From contig JAEZKU010000067.1 in the NCBI GenBank assembly GCA_023436065.1, forward strand, positions 35,440-99,439: a DNA stretch of 64,000 bases, in the 5' to 3' direction. Each line of letters opens with the position of its first letter. The stretch's first letter is position 1. Made by a program: the position numbers and the translations under genes. A model generated the notes under the pieces. That model did no database searches and was not told the DNA's origin. It worked only from the letters and a program-made list of their open reading frames with translations. This DNA is from Bacillota bacterium. Lineage in GTDB: Bacteria > Bacillota > Clostridia > Lachnospirales > Lachnospiraceae. Shown here piece by piece: positions 26,988 to 36,322 of this stretch.

Positions 26988-27619
26988 ATTGATTCCCCCT
27001 TCATTTTATTTAACTCACTAAATTGTCTTATATGGTGTTCTATCATTTGCAATGCTTCCTCTTCTCTCTCGGGATGACAATCACAGAGCGTAAGCAATAA
27101 AAACATAGGCCCATAGAATTGCAATGCCATCGTCTGCGGATCCATATGCAGCATTTTCTCCCGACCAATGAGCAAGCCTAATGCCGCTCCCTGATAAGAA
27201 AGAGGTAAATCAATATATTGCTTCACATACTGGTCTGCCAGTTCTCTATTATGGTATTGCTCCATCGCCAAAAGCTTTCGAAATTTTGCCACGTATTCAT
27301 CATGAAGGTAATAAAGGAAGAGACTTTTTCCCATCTCAATCAATTGCTCCTCATTGAGCCTCTGGAACAGTTCAACATCCCGTTCCGGTTCTGTACCATT
27401 CATCTGCATCGCCGCAGCCTGCTTATCATATCGCTCTGACATCTCCGTCAGTATCGCATCAAAAATATCCTGCTTGCTTTTATAATGCTTATATAAAGAC
27501 GGAGCCTTAATTCCGACTGCCGCAGCAATCTGGGCCACGCTGACCGCCTCATATCCTTTTTCAGCAAATAAATTTAGTGCTTCCAGTATGATTCTTTTCT
27601 TTGTAGAAAGCTGTTCCAT
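26984..27619 (-). CDS. TetR/AcrR family repressor
   Basis: 211 aa. The N-terminal helix-turn-helix is clear (ILEALNLFAEKGYEAVSVAQI, then GIKAPSLYKHYKSKQDIFDAI). The C-terminal ligand-binding part is variable, as usual. It is cotranscribed with the flavodoxin-like reductase. Two copies of GGCTAATAA(T/A)CGTTAGC(C/T) in its promoter make autorepression likely; the inducer may be an electrophile or drug handled by the reductase (inference). Confidence 0.92.
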   Translation of the reverse strand: MEQLSTKKRIILEALNLFAEKGYEAVSVAQIAAAVGIKAPSLYKHYKSKQDIFDAILTEMSERYDKQAAAMQMNGTEPERDVELFQRLNEEQLIEMGKSLFLYYLHDEYVAKFRKLLAMEQYHNRELADQYVKQYIDLPLSYQGAALGLLIGREKMLHMDPQTMALQFYGPMFLLLTLCDCHPEREEEALQMIEHHIRQFSELNKMKGESI

Positions 27620-27634
27620 TCTCTGTCCCCTTTT

Positions 27635-27683
27635 GGCTAATAATCGTTAGCCTCATTATAGGCTAATAAACGTTAGCTGTCAA
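27635..27683 (-). promoter_or_regulatory. TetR promoter with two operators
   Basis: On the minus strand TTGACA (27683-27678), spacer of 17 and TATAAT (27660-27655) form a perfect-consensus promoter. The spacer itself is operator 2 (27661-27678) and operator 1 (27635-27652) lies just after the -10. Both contain GCTAATAA(T/A)CGTTAGC, an imperfect palindrome, centred 26 bp apart. Confidence 0.88.
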
Positions 27684-27701
27684 TAGGTTTTATAAATAAA
27701 A

Positions 27702-27737
27702 TCAGGCAGTGAACAAGTGTCCCTTGCTCCTGCCTGA
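27702..27737. terminator. Orphan terminator-like hairpin
   Basis: TCAGGCAG / CTGCCTGA (27702-27709 and 27730-27737) with an inner AAG/CTT pair. On the minus strand TTTTATTT follows. It lies upstream of the TetR promoter, between two divergent genes, so it ends no visible gene. Confidence 0.45.
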
Positions 27738-27807
27738 GGTTTTAGATTATACTGCCGTTTAGATATTACTTAAAATATTAAAATATTGTTAATTCATACC
27801 ATGTACA

Positions 27808-27836
27808 TTGAACTGATATGAAATTTAGAGTATAAT
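27808..27836 (+). promoter_or_regulatory. Promoter of the chemoreceptor gene
   Basis: TTGAAC (27808-27813), 17-base spacer, TATAAT (27831-27836). Confidence 0.65.
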
Positions 27837-27895
27837 TACTGCATCTTATGTAAGGAACAGATGATAGAACCAGATCAAAACACGGAGGCAGAACT

Positions 27896-29923
27896 ATGCA
27901 GAATACGAAAATTATCAAGAGGAATAAAAAAATTAACAGTATACGTGTAAAAATGGTATTAGCTTTTGCGGTCTTAATCATTACTAGTGTTGGGTTTTTT
28001 TCACAAACTTCAATACATAACAGCACGAATCTCCTGACGAAGGAAGTGCAGAAAACATTAGGAAGGGTTTCCCTGTATGGAGCAATGCTTGTTGAAAATA
28101 GTTTAAGCAATATGACGAGTGATTTGTCATTAATGTCCTCTCAAAAGGATATTCAATCTTTAGATTTAAATAAACAGCTTGACACGCTTGGTTTTCAATT
28201 GGAATATACGGAATACCTTGCACTTGCAATTGTACAACCGGATGGGACGGCAAAATACACGGACGGGACGGAAAGTAATCTTGGAGACCGTCCCTATATT
28301 CAAAATGCACTTGCCGGAACACCGAATGTATCCGATGTCCTGATCAGTAAAGTAACCGGTCAACCGGTTATCATGGTTGCTGTACCAATTAAAGTAGGAA
28401 ATAAAGTAGAGCAAGTGTTGATCGGGCGTAAAGACGGTAATGCCCTAAGTGATATCACAAATGCCATTTCATATGGTGAAAACGGTTATTCCTACATAAT
28501 CAATGGTTCCGGACAAGTCATTGCACATCCGAATTCGGAGCTGGTATTAAGTCAGTTTAAACCCACTGAGGCAGTTGCCAAGGACTCATCCCTTCAGCCC
28601 TTGGCTGATGCCATTACCTATATGTTGGAACATCAGAGTGGAGTTACTGATTACGACTATAATGGCGAATCTTTATTTGCCGGATTTCATAAAATTGAGG
28701 GAACCGATTGGATTTTAGTATCGACAGCGAATAAGTCAGAAGTTCTTGCCAGCTTAAAATCCATGAGAGGTAAAATGATTCCACTCGCTGTGATATGCTT
28801 AGTTCTTTCCTTGGCTGTAACTGTTATCATCGGAACCCGGATTACGAAACCAATCATTCTTCTATCAAAAGTGTCAGAGAAAATTGCAGCACTTGATATT
28901 ACAGAAAATGTTCCGGAAAGAATCCTAAAGCTATCAGATGAGAATGGTACTCTGGCAAAAGCCATGCAGAACATAACAGAAAGTCTGAGAAATATCATAG
29001 GTGAGGTCACGGCTTCCTCCCTGCAGGTTACTTCAACTGCACAAGAACTGACCGCAACTGTTGAGCAGTCAGCCTCTGCTTCTGAGGAAGTGTCTAAAAC
29101 TGTGGAAGAGATCGCAAAGGGTGCCTCCGAACAGGCCTCCAACACAGAAAAAGGCTCCCTCGAGGCAATTAAGCTTGGTAATATCATTGAGCAGAATCTC
29201 GACTATGTTAATAATATGACTAAAACATCAGATAGAATTACTGAGGTTGTGACTGATGGGTTACAGGAAGTCAGTCATCTGGCGCAGATTTCAGAGGAAA
29301 GCAGTCAGGCTACTAAGGAAATTTATGACATTATATTGAAGACAAATGAGAGCGCGACACAGATCGAAAATGCCAGCAATGTCATTGCTTCAATTGCAGA
29401 CCAGACCAATCTTCTAGCATTAAACGCTTCTATAGAAGCAGCAAGAGCCGGAGAGGCCGGTAAGGGATTTGCAGTTGTTGCCTCAGAAATCAAAAAACTG
29501 GCCGGTCAATCAGCCGAATCTACCAGCTATATTGACGGAGTGGTACGCGATCTTCAGGCCGTCGTAGCAAATGCAGTTGCATGTATCACCCAGGTAACTA
29601 CCATCTCTAAAGAACAGGCTGATAGCGTCGTTAATACTAAGAATAAGTATGAGTCTATTATGAATGTTCTCGAAGAGTCTAATACAGCAATCCGTCAGTT
29701 GAATTCCTCCGCGGAAGATATGTCGGCTGCCAAGAACGAGATCATGGATCTTCTGCAGACCCTGTCAGCAATCGCCGAGGAAAATGCTGCAAGCACCGAA
29801 GAAGCTTCCTCTGCTATGCTGGAACAAAGTTCCTCCTTGGAAGAAATCGCAAAATCCAGCGAGAAGCTTGCGCAGCTGGCAGAAAATCTACAGGCTATTA
29901 TCTTGAGCTTTAAGACAAAGTAG
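27896..29923 (+). CDS. Methyl-accepting chemotaxis protein
   Basis: 675 aa. Membrane helix 1 (about 18-37), an outer Cache-type sensor domain (about 40-285; DGTAKYTDGTESNLGDRPYI, then VIMVAVPIK), helix 2 (about 290-313), HAMP (about 315-370), and a long methyl-accepting signalling domain with the hairpin tip (SIADQTNLLALNASIEAARA). It senses a small molecule outside the cell and drives CheA, so the organism is probably motile. Ribosome site CGGAGG. Confidence 0.95.
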   Translation: MQNTKIIKRNKKINSIRVKMVLAFAVLIITSVGFFSQTSIHNSTNLLTKEVQKTLGRVSLYGAMLVENSLSNMTSDLSLMSSQKDIQSLDLNKQLDTLGFQLEYTEYLALAIVQPDGTAKYTDGTESNLGDRPYIQNALAGTPNVSDVLISKVTGQPVIMVAVPIKVGNKVEQVLIGRKDGNALSDITNAISYGENGYSYIINGSGQVIAHPNSELVLSQFKPTEAVAKDSSLQPLADAITYMLEHQSGVTDYDYNGESLFAGFHKIEGTDWILVSTANKSEVLASLKSMRGKMIPLAVICLVLSLAVTVIIGTRITKPIILLSKVSEKIAALDITENVPERILKLSDENGTLAKAMQNITESLRNIIGEVTASSLQVTSTAQELTATVEQSASASEEVSKTVEEIAKGASEQASNTEKGSLEAIKLGNIIEQNLDYVNNMTKTSDRITEVVTDGLQEVSHLAQISEESSQATKEIYDIILKTNESATQIENASNVIASIADQTNLLALNASIEAARAGEAGKGFAVVASEIKKLAGQSAESTSYIDGVVRDLQAVVANAVACITQVTTISKEQADSVVNTKNKYESIMNVLEESNTAIRQLNSSAEDMSAAKNEIMDLLQTLSAIAEENAASTEEASSAMLEQSSSLEEIAKSSEKLAQLAENLQAIILSFKTK

Positions 29924-29935
29924 CTACAGTATGAA

Positions 29936-29970
29936 AAGTCCCTGAATATCCGATTGATATTCAGGGACTT
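29936..29970. terminator. Bidirectional terminator between the chemoreceptor and transglutaminase genes
   Basis: Perfect 15-bp stem AAGTCCCTGAATATC / GATATTCAGGGACTT with a 5-base loop. TTTTC follows on the minus strand. The stem shares CCCTGAATATC with the terminator at 1653-1690. Confidence 0.8.
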
Positions 29971-29973
29971 CCT

Positions 29974-30930
29974 CTATCTCTCAAGCATCTCAGCAGGGGC
30001 TCTTAAATCCTTTCTATCTGAATATAGCCTGCGTATTTTCTGATAATTAGCATCAACCTGAAGTGTTAACTCAGCAATCTTATCCAATAAATGCAAATCC
30101 TCATCCGTCAGCTCCTCATCCCTTGACCCAACCAGACGCCAGACTTTCCAATCCAGTCCTTTCGCTATTCGTACCAGATACGGTACGGTTTCCACCTTAT
30201 TCAGTGCAGCAAAATCGCGAAGCAGCTGACCTCTTATAAACCAAAGGCCATACAGTGAATCAATCCCCCACTCCGGTCTGATCGGACAGCCTATTCCGAA
30301 AAGTTCTGGGTCTTCAAGGCCTTTTCTGCACCGAATCCAGGCTTCTCCGGCAGTCACAAATTCATCGGTCTTAAGATCGCGTGGATTAAATGCATTTATA
30401 CGTTGTAGCAGTTCGCTGTTCTCCTTTGCATTATTCATGCCCCAGCTAAGTACAGAGCTTTGTTGAAACGGGTCAAGCTGAGGATCGGCCATCACCCATC
30501 TTTCTCCGTTCCAATATTCACAGATCCAATGATCTTCATATAAACCATCCCATCCAAAATAGGTTGCAAAGCCGCACCTGCTTCTTGCAGGAATACCCTT
30601 TGCTCTCAAAAATGCACACATTAAGGTCGCAAATTCCCTGCAACAGGCAATTACCCTGTTACGAGGATGGCGCGGAATAGAGAGATCGCTTTGATCAAGC
30701 TCCAGGGCTTTATCCAGTATGTCCTCCATATACGCAATTTTCTGTGGATATTCGTGCTCTTCTATATAAGTCTCCCCATATCTTTCTATCCACATATCAT
30801 GAAGAATCAGCCCTTGTGTCACCTGATAGATAGCACCCGGATCCGCCGGTAACCCTTCTGTAAATTCCTTGTATTTGTCAAGGCAGGTAATTTCACCGGG
30901 TAAGCTATAGTAATTTAATGTCTCTTTCAT
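29974..30930 (-). CDS. Transglutaminase-like domain protein
   Basis: 318 aa. ATG 30930 follows GGGAGGAG and is preferred over ATG 30960. A Cys-His-Asp triad is seen in the order expected for the family: ACCREFATLMCAFLRAKGI, YEDHWICEYW and WVMADPQLD. No signal peptide, so it is cytoplasmic. Related proteins are thought to be cysteine proteases or peptide-modifying enzymes; the target is unknown. It ends in the shared terminator. Confidence 0.82.
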   Translation of the reverse strand: MKETLNYYSLPGEITCLDKYKEFTEGLPADPGAIYQVTQGLILHDMWIERYGETYIEEHEYPQKIAYMEDILDKALELDQSDLSIPRHPRNRVIACCREFATLMCAFLRAKGIPARSRCGFATYFGWDGLYEDHWICEYWNGERWVMADPQLDPFQQSSVLSWGMNNAKENSELLQRINAFNPRDLKTDEFVTAGEAWIRCRKGLEDPELFGIGCPIRPEWGIDSLYGLWFIRGQLLRDFAALNKVETVPYLVRIAKGLDWKVWRLVGSRDEELTDEDLHLLDKIAELTLQVDANYQKIRRLYSDRKDLRAPAEMLER

Positions 30931-31015
30931 TTTCTCCTCCCAAACTATATATACACTCATAACCCATACTCATGAAAGACAGCCTTGCAGGCTTTCATGG
31001 ATCACGTATTCAAAA

Positions 31016-31034
31016 ATGTCAGCCTGGCAGACAT
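31016..31034. other. Small hairpin in the gap 30931-31103
   Basis: ATGTC-A-GCC-T-GGC-A-GACAT. A second hairpin of similar core lies at 30971-30999 (CATGAAAG ... CTTTCATG with GCCTTGCAGGC). Both sit between two minus-strand genes; function unknown. Confidence 0.4.
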
Positions 31035-31103
31035 CTTATGAATCATACATAAAGAATTTCTGCCTTTTTGTCATATCACAGACTATGTAATATCGTAAGA
31101 TGA

Positions 31104-31946
31104 TTATTCCCTTACCGGAATCAATAATTGAAAGCTATGAATATCCGGATCTGTAAATATCTCATGATAAACTTCGATATTATCATAATCCTCTATTTCA
31201 TATCCAAGACTTTTCGCATAGCCAATCGTAGCTGAGTAAGCATCCGGCACACTGACCGAATCAGGAACATCAGCCTGCAAATAGGTCTTTCCCTGTATAC
31301 TGCGGCTTACCATACCCGACGGTACTGCCTCGATACATGTCACCTTGATCGCAGCCATATATCTAAAATGATCCCCCTCACAATTTTCATGTTCACAGAT
31401 ACCGTACATGATCATTGGATCAGAGGCATTCCTGATTTCATCGGTACGTAAGAGAAAATCGCTCCACAGCCTGCCGATCGCACCATCCGCATCCCATTTT
31501 ACAGCATTACATTCCAATCCAACTACCTCAACCGCTTTCGAATGAATAATACTGAAATTCATTTGCTGATTATATGTTGTTCGCTCCGTTGCTATTACAG
31601 TCTGCCTTTTTAGTGGTGGTGCTCCACCACTTTCTCTGAATCTCTTCGGAGTCATGCCATATACCCTAGCGAAAGCACGGGTGAAGACATCATGGGATTC
31701 AAAGCCGTATTCATAAGCAATGCTAGCTATTGTCTTATTGGCTTTCAGAAGCTCCCTTGCTGTGGCAGATATTTTACGTCTTTCTATGTATGCGCCAACA
31801 GTATCTCCGGTCAGTCTCCGAAACAACCGATAAAAATGCGGTACTGAAAATCCTGCCGCTGCAGAGATATCATATAGGCTTAATTCCCCTGTTATATTAT
31901 CCTCGATGAACTCTAAGGCTCTTAACATATTTTGATCAGACGGCAT
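31104..31946 (-). CDS. AraC family regulator with GyrI-like effector domain
   Basis: 280 aa. Two helix-turn-helix motifs in the first 105 residues (YDISAAAGFSVPHFYRLFRR and IASIAYEYGFESHDVFTRAF, ending TPKRFRES). The C-terminal half (about 125-280) is a GyrI/BmrR-like small-molecule-binding fold (SKAVEVVGLEC, then YEIEDYDNIEVYHE). Such proteins often answer to drugs or peptides. Ribosome site GGAGGTGAGAAAGG. The palindrome ATTTGCTAGCAAAT (32044-32057) about 100 bases upstream is a candidate operator. Confidence 0.9.
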   Translation of the reverse strand: MPSDQNMLRALEFIEDNITGELSLYDISAAAGFSVPHFYRLFRRLTGDTVGAYIERRKISATARELLKANKTIASIAYEYGFESHDVFTRAFARVYGMTPKRFRESGGAPPLKRQTVIATERTTYNQQMNFSIIHSKAVEVVGLECNAVKWDADGAIGRLWSDFLLRTDEIRNASDPMIMYGICEHENCEGDHFRYMAAIKVTCIEAVPSGMVSRSIQGKTYLQADVPDSVSVPDAYSATIGYAKSLGYEIEDYDNIEVYHEIFTDPDIHSFQLLIPVRE

Positions 31947-32043
31947 CCTTTCTCACCTCCAGATAGATTGTAACATTTCATGCGGCTTATTTCTCGATGA
32001 ATATTATCATATTAATCAATCATCTTTCAAAAAGGTCAGATTT

Positions 32044-32057
32044 ATTTGCTAGCAAAT
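32044..32057. promoter_or_regulatory. 14-bp perfect palindrome upstream of the AraC gene
   Basis: ATTTGCTAGCAAAT, with a second inverted repeat CTGGTC / GACCAG at about 32080-32098. Candidate binding sites; the regulator is not known. Confidence 0.4.
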
Positions 32058-32170
32058 CTCTGCACAAGTACCCTGATATCTGGTCAGAAGACGACCAGGT
32101 GATGCCCTTATTAGTAACGTTACATTAATTTCTATTAATTACAGATATCCACATTTAGTATAGGAGTCCT

Positions 32171-33331
32171 TTATTGCATCTCTATAATCTTTCTGCTAAT
32201 ACCTTTTTCCTTCTTTAATTCTGTTTTCCGGGTCGTAAGCTGTCTGTATTCCTCATAATTCGTTATAAATATATTAAAGAACACCTCCATGGCACAGCTA
32301 TATTGTAATACATAGCCGGTACCGTCTTCCATCTCAAACAGATAATTGACTATGCCATTTTCCAGACAGTCGTCCGAATTGTAATTATATTCACAGGTTG
32401 ACTGTTTGATTGACAACACCGTTCCTTTCCACTTCTTTAATGCATCCAGAGCCTCATCGTACATAGCAGTAAACTTCTCCTGATCGACTCTAATTTCTTT
32501 GTTTATTTCGCCCCCCTCAAAAGTGGTAATTCCTGTCGCTACCTCATGATCAGCATCAATAAATACATTGTAATTTCTCATAGTTACTGGATCTGTCAGG
32601 GTAACCGCATACATATCCTCACTCTCTTCAAAATCCTGAAAATCTAACGATGTCTCAAATTTCTCACAATTTAATCCATAGACATTTTCGATATCTGCCT
32701 TTGCCATCTCTATTGCTTTTTGCTCGTCCATTCCACCCTTCTCGATAAATTCCCTTGGACTAGCCCAATGGTTTTCCTTCACCTTTTCGTCCAGGCTGTA
32801 ATCTCTACAATAGTAAAAATCTATTGCTTCCAGTATCTCTTCCTCTGTCAATTCTCTTGATGGCAATACGAATAGGCTCGTATCCTCCACAAAATAAAAC
32901 TCTGTACTGCCATCTGCCTCCGCCTGCGTTCGATAGACAGGTAACTTTTGAGCCGGAAATGTTCCCTTTTCGTACTTAGCTCTCAATTCCTCCACTAATT
33001 CTTTTTCATTGTCCGTGAGCTCCCTGGAATAACTGTCAGCATTCGCAGGAGAGCTCTCTAATCCTTCATTATAGCTGTCCTTCTCCTCTTCAGAAAGGCC
33101 TTCCATTCTCTGTCTGACATAATCTATAGCCGCAAATGCAGTTAATGTTGTTCCCAATATGCAAGCTGTAGCAATCACCAATACCGCTCGAAGCTTTATA
33201 TGCCTTATATTATTTTCTTGATCCGGAAGTTTTTGGATCGTTTCATCAATTCTTATACTACAGGAATCCGGTATTGTAATGTCATGCTCCAATAATCTCA
33301 TTCTTATTTCACGGTCTATTTTCTTGTTCAT
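32171..33331 (-). CDS. Membrane protein paired with an ECF sigma factor (probable anti-sigma factor)
   Basis: 386 aa. A 48-residue cytoplasmic head (HDITIPDSCSIRIDETIQKL), one membrane helix (about 50-69, LVIATACILGTTLTAFAAI) and a large outer domain without a family I recognise. Position and topology, 17 bases after the sigma gene, suggest the anti-sigma partner. The outer part contains a possible PepSY-like stretch (KAIEMAKADIENVYG). Ribosome site AAAGGAGGA. Confidence 0.65.
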   Translation of the reverse strand: MNKKIDREIRMRLLEHDITIPDSCSIRIDETIQKLPDQENNIRHIKLRAVLVIATACILGTTLTAFAAIDYVRQRMEGLSEEEKDSYNEGLESSPANADSYSRELTDNEKELVEELRAKYEKGTFPAQKLPVYRTQAEADGSTEFYFVEDTSLFVLPSRELTEEEILEAIDFYYCRDYSLDEKVKENHWASPREFIEKGGMDEQKAIEMAKADIENVYGLNCEKFETSLDFQDFEESEDMYAVTLTDPVTMRNYNVFIDADHEVATGITTFEGGEINKEIRVDQEKFTAMYDEALDALKKWKGTVLSIKQSTCEYNYNSDDCLENGIVNYLFEMEDGTGYVLQYSCAMEVFFNIFITNYEEYRQLTTRKTELKKEKGISRKIIEMQ

Positions 33332-33348
33332 TATGGATTCCTCCTTTC

Positions 33349-33810
33349 CTACAAATGCAATATTTCTTTCAGGTTCTGCCTTGCCCGGCTCAGTCTTGAT
33401 TTTACCGTTCCTTCCGGAATTCTTAATATTCCGGCTATCTCTCTGGTTGAAAATCCGTCATAATAATATAGGATGACAATCTGTCTGTGCTGCTCTCCCA
33501 GTTCCATAACGCTGTCCCATACGTCATTTTGATCTTCTTTCCCTTCTCCTTCAAAAACAGTCACATCATCCACCAGCCAAACCCTGCTGTTTTTAGACAG
33601 AATATTTTTTGCCTCATTAGCCAGAATTGTCATAATCCAGGCTTTGAATTTATCCTTGTCCCTCAGACTTGCAAGATGTTCATATGCCTTCACGATTGCA
33701 GAGCTTAATGCATCCTCTGCATCCTGTCTGTTTCTCACTATTCCCAGAGCAAATCGATACATGCTCTGCTGATATGTAATCACCAAATCGGAAAATTCAT
33801 CTTTCTTCAC
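33349..33810 (-). CDS. ECF-type RNA polymerase sigma factor
   Basis: 153 aa. Region 2 (about 10-75: DLVITYQQSMYRFALGIVRN, DAEDALSSAIVKAYEHL, FKAWIMTILANEAKN) and region 4 (about 105-150: EQHRQIVILYYYDGFSTREI, then GTVKSRLSRARQNL). GTG start (33808-33810) behind AAGGAG. Resembles SigV/SigW-like ECF factors. A possible self-controlled promoter lies upstream. Confidence 0.92.
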   Translation of the reverse strand: MKKDEFSDLVITYQQSMYRFALGIVRNRQDAEDALSSAIVKAYEHLASLRDKDKFKAWIMTILANEAKNILSKNSRVWLVDDVTVFEGEGKEDQNDVWDSVMELGEQHRQIVILYYYDGFSTREIAGILRIPEGTVKSRLSRARQNLKEILHL

Positions 33811-33856
33811 GTATCTGCTTCTCCTTCCAGAAACTTTTCTTGATCTATATGATATA

Positions 33857-33883
33857 GGACAATTGGTTAAGCCCTTTGGTTCC
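33857..33883 (-). promoter_or_regulatory. ECF-type promoter candidate for the sigma/anti-sigma operon
   Basis: Minus-strand GGAACC (33883-33878) and GTCC (33860-33857) separated by 17 bases resemble the GGAAC...GTC pattern of ECF promoters and lie about 50 bases before the sigma gene. Confidence 0.5.
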
Positions 33884-33971
33884 CTGTATACTAAAATTTT
33901 TTTACATCTTTACTGCTTGATTTTCAGATTGATTCTCTATAGACCAATCTAATCATATCATCCACCATTTG

Positions 33972-34022
33972 TAAATTTAAAAACGCACCAGGAACCAACC
34001 AAAGGCCAGTTTCCCGATGCGT
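33972..34022 (-). terminator. Terminator of the peptide-export operon
   Basis: ACGCA and GGAA arms pair with TTTCC and TGCGT (33983-34022). On the minus strand TTTTTAAATTT follows. It closes the operon that begins near 47790. Confidence 0.75.
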
Positions 34023-34127
34023 CCTTTCAAATAAGATTATTCACTATCATTTTCTTCCCCATTGCCGGTAGACACACACAGCTATTTCTGCTTATAGTAT
34101 TAATTCCGGCTATAACAGCTTCTGCAA

Positions 34128-36311
34128 TTACAAATCCAGCCTTTGCTTTGCCACAAGACCTGCAAAATAGCCATTATTCGCTAACAGCTCTTCATATTTA
34201 CCATCCTCAACAATTTTACCCTTATCCAATACGATAATACGGTCACACTGCTTTATCGTAGATAATCTGTGTGCTATTACGATTCTGGTACACTTAAGCT
34301 TATTTAAAGATTCCGATACTGTTTTCTGAGTCAGATTATCCAATGCGCTGGTAGCTTCATCAAACATTAATATCCTTGGTCTGGGTGCAATTGCCCTCGC
34401 AATCATAAGTCTTTGCTTCTGACCACCGGAAAAGCCCCCCTGACCTTCAGAAATTAGAGTATGCATACCCATCGGCATATTTCTGATATCCTCCGCAATA
34501 CCGGCCATCTCCGCTGCCTCCCAGGCCTCCGCCAGTGTCAGCCAAGGTGCATTGATAACAATATTCGAGTAGATATCACCTTGAAACAGTTTACCGTTTT
34601 GCATAACTACACCTATCTTACGGCGCAGTGACTTTAAATCAAGTACCGCCAAATCCTTACCATCAAAGTATATCGCCCCCTTCTGTGGCTGCTCAAATCC
34701 CAGCATCAATCGCATCAGAGTGGATTTTCCACAGCCAGTCTGCCCGACAATAGCAACATACTGTCCCGGGCGTATCTTAAGCGACAGGTCATCAAGTATG
34801 AGCGGCATATCCTCGCTGTAGCGGAAAGCGATATTATTCAACTCTATGCTTCCGGATAATCGGGTAACAACCTTCTTATCCGTAGAGATCTCAGGAACTG
34901 CCTCAAGTATGGGTTTCACCATGTCGACCACAGGTCTGATATTCGCTATTGTCAGAGCCATACCGGTCAGCGCAGTCAACGCACCGGAAACCATACCATA
35001 GGATGCACTGAATGCCATGTAATCAGCAACACTGACCCGGGATACAACTGCTATGTAATAGATGGCAATAATACCAATGAGTGAAATTGCAGTAGATATT
35101 GCGGTATTTAACTTTAATATTGTCGGCGGATCATATTGCAGCCTCGCTGATTCTTTATAAATATTAGCCCATTTGGCAAAGGATCTGCGTTCTGCACCTG
35201 CAAGCTTCAGCTTCTGCACTCCGGATATCAGCGAATACACAAGACCATTTATACTGGCGTTAAGCTCCATTGATTTCTTGGATACTTTAACCTGTTTTAA
35301 CATCGTAAGGGCAGAGAATAGTAATGTTGTCACAATGATAATCAACGAGGGGATTACCAATGCCGGAGTGTAATTGAATATCTGTATCAGATAGACAAGG
35401 GAAAAGACAGAGGACAATCCTGTTGTTAATACTGCATCCCCAAATACATTACACAATCCTTTGATAGACTGGAATCTGCTGTATAGCTCACCTGCGCTAT
35501 ACTTCTTAAAAAAGTGAGCCGGAAGCGACATGATACGCATCATCAAGGCCGATTCAACCGTAACCTCCATCTTTGTCTGTAATCTTGCCCTGATTAATGA
35601 TTTGGTTATGTCAATTAATGCGGTTGATAAGGTAATGCCGAGAAGCAGACAGGTTACCGGCATCATAAGCTGAAAGCTTTGGCTGTTTATCAGCTTCTCA
35701 AATATAAGCTTATTGACATACGGATTGAACAAACCTAGCAACGTTGCGATCAGTGTTGCCAGCCCTATCATAAGAAAATCAGAGCCGGACAAGGTCTGTA
35801 TAATATAACGTATCAGTTCTCTCACACCCAAAGCTTTTAGAGGAAACTGTTTGTAAAAGCAGATTGCCTCCTCCGAAAGTAATTTAGCAGTCTTATCATT
35901 GATCTTGATATCAGAACCGCTTTTATGGTCATGGAAAGTATAACCGGTAAAACCGGATGGAATGATTGCTACTGTATCACCCAGCTTTGTTGTACCAAGG
36001 AATGCTCCAATACCATCTCGGTACCACTTCCCCTGTAATTTTACGCTTCTTCTCATAATTCCTGACGGACGAAGCAGATATTCCAGCTGCTCATTGATAT
36101 CTTCCAGATTATCCGGCAATTCCTGAGGTTTTACATGATAATAATTTAATATCTCATCAATTGCATCCCTTGTCCTTTTCCCTGCATCCTTTACTGCAAT
36201 CCCTGCGATATCCTTTCCCATGATAACACTGGACATAGTGGCAAAAGCTTCGGAAAAGCACTCCTCATCGTTTTTCATTCTCTGTTTTATCTGTTCATCA
36301 AACCAACCCAT
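34128..36311 (-). CDS. NHLM-type peptide export ABC transporter, permease-ATPase without active peptidase
   Basis: 727 aa. A 150-residue N-terminal domain replaces the C39 peptidase and lacks its Cys/His motifs. Six membrane helices (about 160-440) precede an ATPase with VGQTGCGKST, FSGGQKQR and ILMFDEATSALD. This matches the second exporter subunit of NHLM bacteriocin systems, which pairs with the C39 subunit encoded 11 bases upstream. Last gene of the operon. Ribosome site CGGAGG. Confidence 0.9.
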   Translation of the reverse strand: MGWFDEQIKQRMKNDEECFSEAFATMSSVIMGKDIAGIAVKDAGKRTRDAIDEILNYYHVKPQELPDNLEDINEQLEYLLRPSGIMRRSVKLQGKWYRDGIGAFLGTTKLGDTVAIIPSGFTGYTFHDHKSGSDIKINDKTAKLLSEEAICFYKQFPLKALGVRELIRYIIQTLSGSDFLMIGLATLIATLLGLFNPYVNKLIFEKLINSQSFQLMMPVTCLLLGITLSTALIDITKSLIRARLQTKMEVTVESALMMRIMSLPAHFFKKYSAGELYSRFQSIKGLCNVFGDAVLTTGLSSVFSLVYLIQIFNYTPALVIPSLIIIVTTLLFSALTMLKQVKVSKKSMELNASINGLVYSLISGVQKLKLAGAERRSFAKWANIYKESARLQYDPPTILKLNTAISTAISLIGIIAIYYIAVVSRVSVADYMAFSASYGMVSGALTALTGMALTIANIRPVVDMVKPILEAVPEISTDKKVVTRLSGSIELNNIAFRYSEDMPLILDDLSLKIRPGQYVAIVGQTGCGKSTLMRLMLGFEQPQKGAIYFDGKDLAVLDLKSLRRKIGVVMQNGKLFQGDIYSNIVINAPWLTLAEAWEAAEMAGIAEDIRNMPMGMHTLISEGQGGFSGGQKQRLMIARAIAPRPRILMFDEATSALDNLTQKTVSESLNKLKCTRIVIAHRLSTIKQCDRIIVLDKGKIVEDGKYEELLANNGYFAGLVAKQRLDL

Positions 36312-36322
36312 GCTATCCTCCG

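Larger units (their letters stand above)
33811..34127. other. 317-bp gap between the peptide operon end and the ECF operon
   Basis: Contains the terminator of the large peptide operon and the ECF promoter candidate. No gene is seen. Confidence 0.7.
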
